Assembly: GCF_020297485.1 (NCBI RefSeq)
Contig: NZ_JAIWZC010000001.1
Location: 3,534,001 to 3,598,000, forward strand
Length of the DNA: 64,000 bases
Direction of reading: 5' to 3'
Origin: Enterocloster clostridioformis
Lineage (GTDB): Bacteria; Bacillota; Clostridia; Lachnospirales; Lachnospiraceae
Shown one piece after another: positions 60,261 through 64,000 of the stretch; position 1 is the first letter of the stretch, and the number at the start of each line of letters is the position of its first letter. A model generated the notes under the pieces. It was not told where the DNA came from, did no database searches, and saw nothing but the letters and a program-made list of their open reading frames with translations. The translations under genes and the position numbers were made by a program.

Positions 60261-61577
60261 ATGAGAGAAAAAGAACATGAGGAATACAATGCTTTGACAA
60301 AACGGCTGCTGGAGGAAGGATATATTGCAGAGCACCATCCGGACTATGTAAGGGTTGACGTACCCATGTGGCAGGAAAAGACTCTTGATAATTATGATGG
60401 GGGCTTTACCTATAAAAGATGGTGGATATTTGAGCAGACCTTTAAGACGCCCTGCGGCCTGCAGTGCAAAGGGCTCCAGTGCCACAGCAACATGAGTTAC
60501 ATGGGGATTGAGTGGACTTTTGAAAATGATATGGCTACCATCCACTGCCCTTATGAAAAGAAAGAATGTAAGCTGAAACATGAATATCTCCAGGAGCATG
60601 GCGTACTCCGTTATGACTGCGAGGTCCATATGACGGAGGAAGAATACTGTTATGAGGGGAGTGTGGAACATATCCTGAAACTGCATGACGATGAGATACG
60701 GAGACAGGAGATCAGCTTTGAACTGCAGAAGAAAGGACGTGTCTGCCGGGAGCATATGCGGTTCAACCGGGATACGCTGGAATGGGAGATGAACTATGAC
60801 CCTTATGACTGCGGACGGAACAGATGTGCAGGGATGTGCCCGGTCCTGGGGCATGAGTTGGATAAGAAAAGGGGGAATGTATTTTATGATGTAAAGATAT
60901 CCTATCTTAGAAATGACCTGAACGGTACGCTGTTTGAAGGGCAGGTGGACACCCGGATCATCAAAGGGAAAAAGATTTTTGACCATCCGGTGAGCATGGA
61001 CATCTGTAAGATATGCGCCAGGCTCTGCCAGGACAGGATAAAGGAGAAAGTGCGGAACCATTATTTTACGGAACTGTTTTTCTCCGAATACCACGGCCGG
61101 TATTTTTCCTTTGAGATCCAGAACGTCCGTGCAGAGCGCAGGGAAAGCCGGGATCTGATGCAGGACCTGGAGGATATCCGGAACGGAATCCAGATCGTGC
61201 ATGATTCCGATATGGAAAAACGGGATTCAGAGAATAAACGGGAGAGACGGCGGCAGTCACGGGAGTCCGCAGTCAGGCGCCTGGAAAAGAAACTGTTGGA
61301 GAACGGATATGAGAGCCTGGAGGAATACAGCACAGACCGGCGCCATGCAGATAAATGGCTGGGACCAGAGAGGATAGCGGAACTGGAAAATCTGCGTCGG
61401 CTAAAAGAAAAGGAGAGAAAAGAGCAGCCAGTACAATTAAGCCTGTTTGATATGGAGGCTTTATACGCAATAGAAAAGATTGTTGGTTGGGACTTGCAAT
61501 CCTATTTTTCTTTCCAGTATTTTTCATTCGATCACTTATACCATTTCGGTTGTGAAATTCGTAAGCGCTTAATTTAA
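60261..61577 (+). CDS. Large Cys-rich protein, unknown; C-terminus possibly altered
   Basis: 438 residues from the ATG at 60261 (GGAGGAACAG). Cys clusters: TPCGLQCKGLQCHSN, HCPYEKKECKLKHEY, YDCGRNRCAGMC and MDICKICARLCQD, which look like metal-binding groups. A charged coiled coil (about 300-390) and EQPVQLSLFDMEAL follow. The last 35 residues change in composition and end near a terminator and an IS element, so the original end may be lost. I know no function; similar proteins may occur in clostridial mobile elements. Confidence 0.65.
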   Translation: MREKEHEEYNALTKRLLEEGYIAEHHPDYVRVDVPMWQEKTLDNYDGGFTYKRWWIFEQTFKTPCGLQCKGLQCHSNMSYMGIEWTFENDMATIHCPYEKKECKLKHEYLQEHGVLRYDCEVHMTEEEYCYEGSVEHILKLHDDEIRRQEISFELQKKGRVCREHMRFNRDTLEWEMNYDPYDCGRNRCAGMCPVLGHELDKKRGNVFYDVKISYLRNDLNGTLFEGQVDTRIIKGKKIFDHPVSMDICKICARLCQDRIKEKVRNHYFTELFFSEYHGRYFSFEIQNVRAERRESRDLMQDLEDIRNGIQIVHDSDMEKRDSENKRERRRQSRESAVRRLEKKLLENGYESLEEYSTDRRHADKWLGPERIAELENLRRLKEKERKEQPVQLSLFDMEALYAIEKIVGWDLQSYFSFQYFSFDHLYHFGCEIRKRLI

Positions 61578-61595
61578 GGGTGTAACTAAAAAAAT

Positions 61596-61614
61596 CCGGG
61601 GCGTTTAGCCCCGG
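61596..61614 (+). terminator. GC-rich terminator hairpin after the Cys-rich gene
   Basis: CCGGGGC and GCCCCGG with a five-base loop, preceded by an A7 tract, so it would act best on the minus strand but lies 18 bases after the plus-strand stop. Confidence 0.55.
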
Positions 61615-61686
61615 AGCAATTCCGCACATGTAGCTATAATAATGGTCACCTGCATATTTCCTGAACACGGTCCGACCATGGCGCTA

Positions 61687-63055
61687 GTACAGCATTGCCA
61701 AAATAATAATGAATAGACGTTGCTTTTTTATTGTAGTCGGTGCATAATAATTCTATCACTAAAGAATGGATGGGTTATTATGCGAAGGAAAACAATTGAT
61801 ACTATCCCGGTTTTATCTGATGCCATGAAAAACATATTATCTGCTTTTTCAAAAAGCCGCTCCCTTCCGTCAGGACTGGTCAAAAGAGCCAGCATTGTCC
61901 TGCTTGCGTCACAGGGGGAACTCAACCAGAATATTGCACCACAGGTCGGGCTTCATTATAATAATGTTGCCACCTGGCGCAGTCGGTTCCTCGCGGCGCT
62001 CCCAGCCTTGCGGAGGATTGAAATGGACGACCCGGAAAAGCTTGAAGATGAGATACGGGCAGTCCTGTCCGATAAAAAACGCCCCGGTGCCCCGTCTGTT
62101 TTTACGCCGGACCAGATCATGCGGATCATCGGCCTTGCCTGCAGCAGCCCAAATGATTTTGGGTACGAAGTAAGCCAGTGGAGCCTCCCGCTGTTAGTGG
62201 CAGAAATTAAAAAGCAGGGGATCGCTGAACAGATTTCTGAGAAATCTGTCAGCCGTTTTTTAAAAATGAGGTAGATTTACATCCCCACAAAATCCGTTAC
62301 CGGCTTCATTCTTCGGAAAAGACGGAAGCCCCGGAATCTTTTGCGCGGAAAGTAAACGAAATCTGCGGCCTGTACCAGAGTGCCCAGGAACAAAGCCGGG
62401 AAGGTGCACACATTGTTTCCACGGATGAAATGACCGGGGTACAAGCGCTGGAACATAAATATCCTGACAAGCTCCCATTACCCGGCCAGTGCGCCAAAAT
62501 GGAGTTTGAGTATATCCGCCATGGCACGACCAGCCTCATCGGGTTCTTTGATGTTGCAACGGGCCGTATGGAAATGCCGTATTTAAACTCCACACGCACA
62601 GAAGAGGATTTTGTGGAAGCCGTGAAAGCATTGGCAGGGACAGACCCGCAAGCCCCATGGACATTTATATGCGATGGCCTAAACACCCATAAGTCGGAAG
62701 CCCTTGTCCGCTATGTGGCAGAAGCCTGTGCCCTTGGCGTGGAACTGGGCAAAAAAGGGAAAACAGGGATCCTTAAAAGTATGGAAAGCCGGGCGGATTT
62801 CCTGCATGACCCTTCCCACCGGATCCGCTTTGTCTATACTCCGAAACACAGTTCCTGGATGAATCAGATTGAGATATGGTTTGGCATCATTAACCGGAAG
62901 CTGCTGAAGCGGAAAAGCTGCCTGTCAATAGAAGAACTGGAAGCAAGCATCCTGCGCTTTATTGAACAATACAATCTTACAGCACACCCATTTAAGTGGA
63001 CATATGCCGGGATACCATTAGTAATTTAATCACTGATATTTAAGCAATGCTGTAC
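61687..63055 (+). mobile_element. IS630-family insertion sequence, intact
   Basis: 1369 bases bounded by perfect 12-bp terminal inverted repeats (GTACAGCATTGC at 61687, complement ending 63055) and flanked by TA on both sides, the target duplication of IS630/Tc1 elements. It carries one transposase encoded in two overlapping frames. Confidence 0.88.
61780..63029 (+). CDS. IS630-family transposase made by -1 frameshifting
   Basis: Frame 1 (61780-62274) encodes the helix-turn-helix part (LNQNIAPQVGLHYNNVATWR) and stops after FLKMR. At 62257-62268 the sequence reads CGT TTT TTA AAA ATG, containing the canonical T TTA AAA slip site; a -1 shift continues as FLKNEVDLHPHK to 63029. The second part has the DDE residues: STDEMTGVQA, FICDGLNTHKSE and SSWMNQIEIWFG. 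Total about 416 residues, the usual size. RBS is weak. Confidence 0.85.
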
Positions 63056-63091
63056 TAGTATGACTCTATTTTAATAAGTTTACATTATTAT

Positions 63092-63126
63092 CCTGAAATG
63101 GTATAATACTTATAGACCATTTCAGG
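63092..63126 (+). promoter_or_regulatory. Perfect 11-bp dyad covering the ribosome site of the second transposase
   Basis: CCTGAAATGGT (63092-63102) and ACCATTTCAGG (63116-63126) pair; the second arm includes the first bases of the CAGGAGG ribosome site. A TATAAT-like box (63102-63107) lies in the loop. In long read-through transcripts the hairpin could hide the ribosome site, a known protection in insertion sequences. Confidence 0.5.
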
Positions 63127-63133
63127 AGGTAAA

Positions 63134-64000
63134 ATGATGCCAAAGAGTGCTACGCCTATTTTTCTTTCCAATGATGATAAGTCATATTTAAAGTCCATTC
63201 TACAGAAGGGGACTGTTGAAGCCAGAGTCCACAGGAGAGCCAAAATCCTCTTATTAAAATCAGATGGCATGGCAGATGAAGCCATTGCTGACAAACTCGA
63301 TATTTCGAGACCGACGGTAAAGCTCTGCCTGAAAAAATATATGGAATCAGGCGTGAAAGCTGCCATGGAAGACAGTAAAGGCCGTGGCCGCAGGATTGAA
63401 ATTACCGATGATGCAAAGGCATGGGTAATCAATATTGCCTGCCAAAAGCCTTCCGCATTCGGCCTCCCGGCAGAGTTATGGTATCCATTGAGCCTTACCC
63501 GCTACATCAATTCCGTTGCTGAACAGGAAGGATATCCCCGTATGGCGACAGCATCTGAGTTTTCTATCCGGAAGATACTTAGGAAAGCAATGCTTAATCC
63601 CCATAAGGTCACCTATTATTGTGAAAAACGGGATCCTGACTTTGAAAAGAAGATGCATGATGTGCTGGTCATTTACAAACAGGTTGAACTCCGCTTTGAT
63701 GAAAATGGAAGTTTGATTCCGTTTGCCGGTGATGAAGAGCCGGTACATACATTATCCTATGATGAAAAGCCCGGGATCCAAGCGATTGCCACCACAACCG
63801 GGGACAGGCCCCCGGCTGCCAGTACGGAAAAAATGTCCACCGTACAGCGTGATTATGAGTATAAACGTCTGGGGACGCTCTCCCTATTGGCAGCGATTGA
63901 CCTGTTGACCGGGGAAGCTATCCCACTGGTAAGCAATACTCATAAAAGCAGCGATTTTGTAACATTCCTTAAAATATTGGATGAGAAATACCCAAAAGGG
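63134..64000 (+). CDS. IS630-family transposase (different subgroup), partial
   Basis: Open from the ATG at 63134 (or 63137) to the right edge, 289 codons, no stop. N-terminal helix-turn-helix (GMADEAIADKLDISRPTVKL, KKYMESGVKAAMED), then the first catalytic Asp in HTLSYDEKPGIQAIA and the following RLGTLSLLAAIDLLTGEAIP; the remaining DDE residues lie beyond the edge. AGGAGG precedes it. It is unlike the neighbouring IS630 transposase and is a separate element. Confidence 0.85.
   Translation, partial: MMPKSATPIFLSNDDKSYLKSILQKGTVEARVHRRAKILLLKSDGMADEAIADKLDISRPTVKLCLKKYMESGVKAAMEDSKGRGRRIEITDDAKAWVINIACQKPSAFGLPAELWYPLSLTRYINSVAEQEGYPRMATASEFSIRKILRKAMLNPHKVTYYCEKRDPDFEKKMHDVLVIYKQVELRFDENGSLIPFAGDEEPVHTLSYDEKPGIQAIATTTGDRPPAASTEKMSTVQRDYEYKRLGTLSLLAAIDLLTGEAIPLVSNTHKSSDFVTFLKILDEKYPKG

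Larger units (their letters stand above)
57296..64000. mobile_element. Integrative element X, partial
   Basis: The right-hand part of the older element that carried tRNA-Arg B: tRNA 3' half and terminator, arm repeats, integrase, excisionase, then cargo and IS elements. Its left tip is the 63 bases at 31611-31673. The far end, which should carry the 3' half of tRNA A, is not in the window, so the right limit here is only the window edge. Confidence 0.6.

Noticed and set aside
60216..61202. Minus-strand ORF of 328 codons opposite the Cys-rich gene
   Set aside because: The plus-strand frame has a good ribosome site, patterned Cys clusters and coiled coil; the minus frame is its shadow.
61720..62274. 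Separate small gene for IS630 frame 1 (and 62430-63029 for frame 2)
   Set aside because: The two frames overlap at a canonical T TTA AAA slip site and together give one full transposase, so they are annotated as one product.
1..64000. CRISPR array or rRNA operon
   Set aside because: No regularly spaced direct repeats with unique spacers and no conserved rRNA blocks were seen on reading; the repeat words found belong to integrase ends and terminators.

Overview
The window looks like chromosome from a Firmicute of the Lachnospiraceae type (Enterocloster/Clostridium bolteae-clostridioformis-like). Supporting signs are strong AGGAGG-type ribosome binding sites, TRAP and sodium-symporter families, a glycine-riboswitch gcv operon, a Tn916-like conjugative element and class C group II introns. 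The assignment is inference; no rRNA or marker gene is present.

Host backbone, 1-31.5 kb. A TRAP operon with a FadR-type GntR regulator runs off the left edge. It is followed by a sodium:neurotransmitter-type symporter, an ABC importer operon (binding lipoprotein, fused double permease, ATPase) ending in a PHP-domain phosphoesterase, and a second symporter. Next come a PadR-DUF1700-DUF4097-PspC envelope module with a clear self-operator, a decayed histidine kinase/response regulator pair, an AraC regulator divergent from a GH31 glycosidase plus a complete TRAP transporter, and an SRAP protein. A glycine cleavage operon (gcvT-gcvH-gcvPA-gcvPB-lplA-lpdA, minus strand) lies behind a tandem glycine riboswitch. 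A group IIC intron sits directly after the riboswitch terminator hairpin and separates it from gcvT by about 1.9 kb. A DUF3881-like gene closes the backbone.

Integration site, 31.5-31.9 kb and 57.3 kb. A tRNA-Arg(CCU) locus has been used repeatedly. Two 5' half-tRNAs are followed by one complete tRNA, and the missing 3' half of the second lies 25.6 kb away at 57.3 kb. This reads as nested accretion: element X entered the host tRNA and brought a replacement, then element Y entered that replacement and brought another.

Element Y, 31.7-57.3 kb, is a Tn916-family ICE, almost all on the minus strand: int, xis, orf8/orf7-like regulators, then orf13 to orf23 (C40/lysozyme, VirB6-like and VirB4-like proteins, ArdA, MobT relaxase, oriT, FtsK-like coupling protein). 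The slot that holds tet(M) in Tn916 instead holds an AT-rich module: a BlaI repressor, an M56 sensor protease, three exported proteins (one frameshifted) and a VanZ-like protein, with two matching palindromic promoters. At the other end is an AT-rich three-gene cassette (362-aa protein, winged-helix/zinc-ribbon protein, PD-(D/E)XK-like nuclease) between two related hairpins, one of which carries a second group IIC intron. This cassette is the best candidate here for an undescribed, possibly defensive, system.

Element X, 57.3 kb to the right edge, has its own integrase and excisionase, a Cys-rich gene pair, an intact IS630-family element with a T TTA AAA frameshift site, and the start of a second IS630-family transposase.
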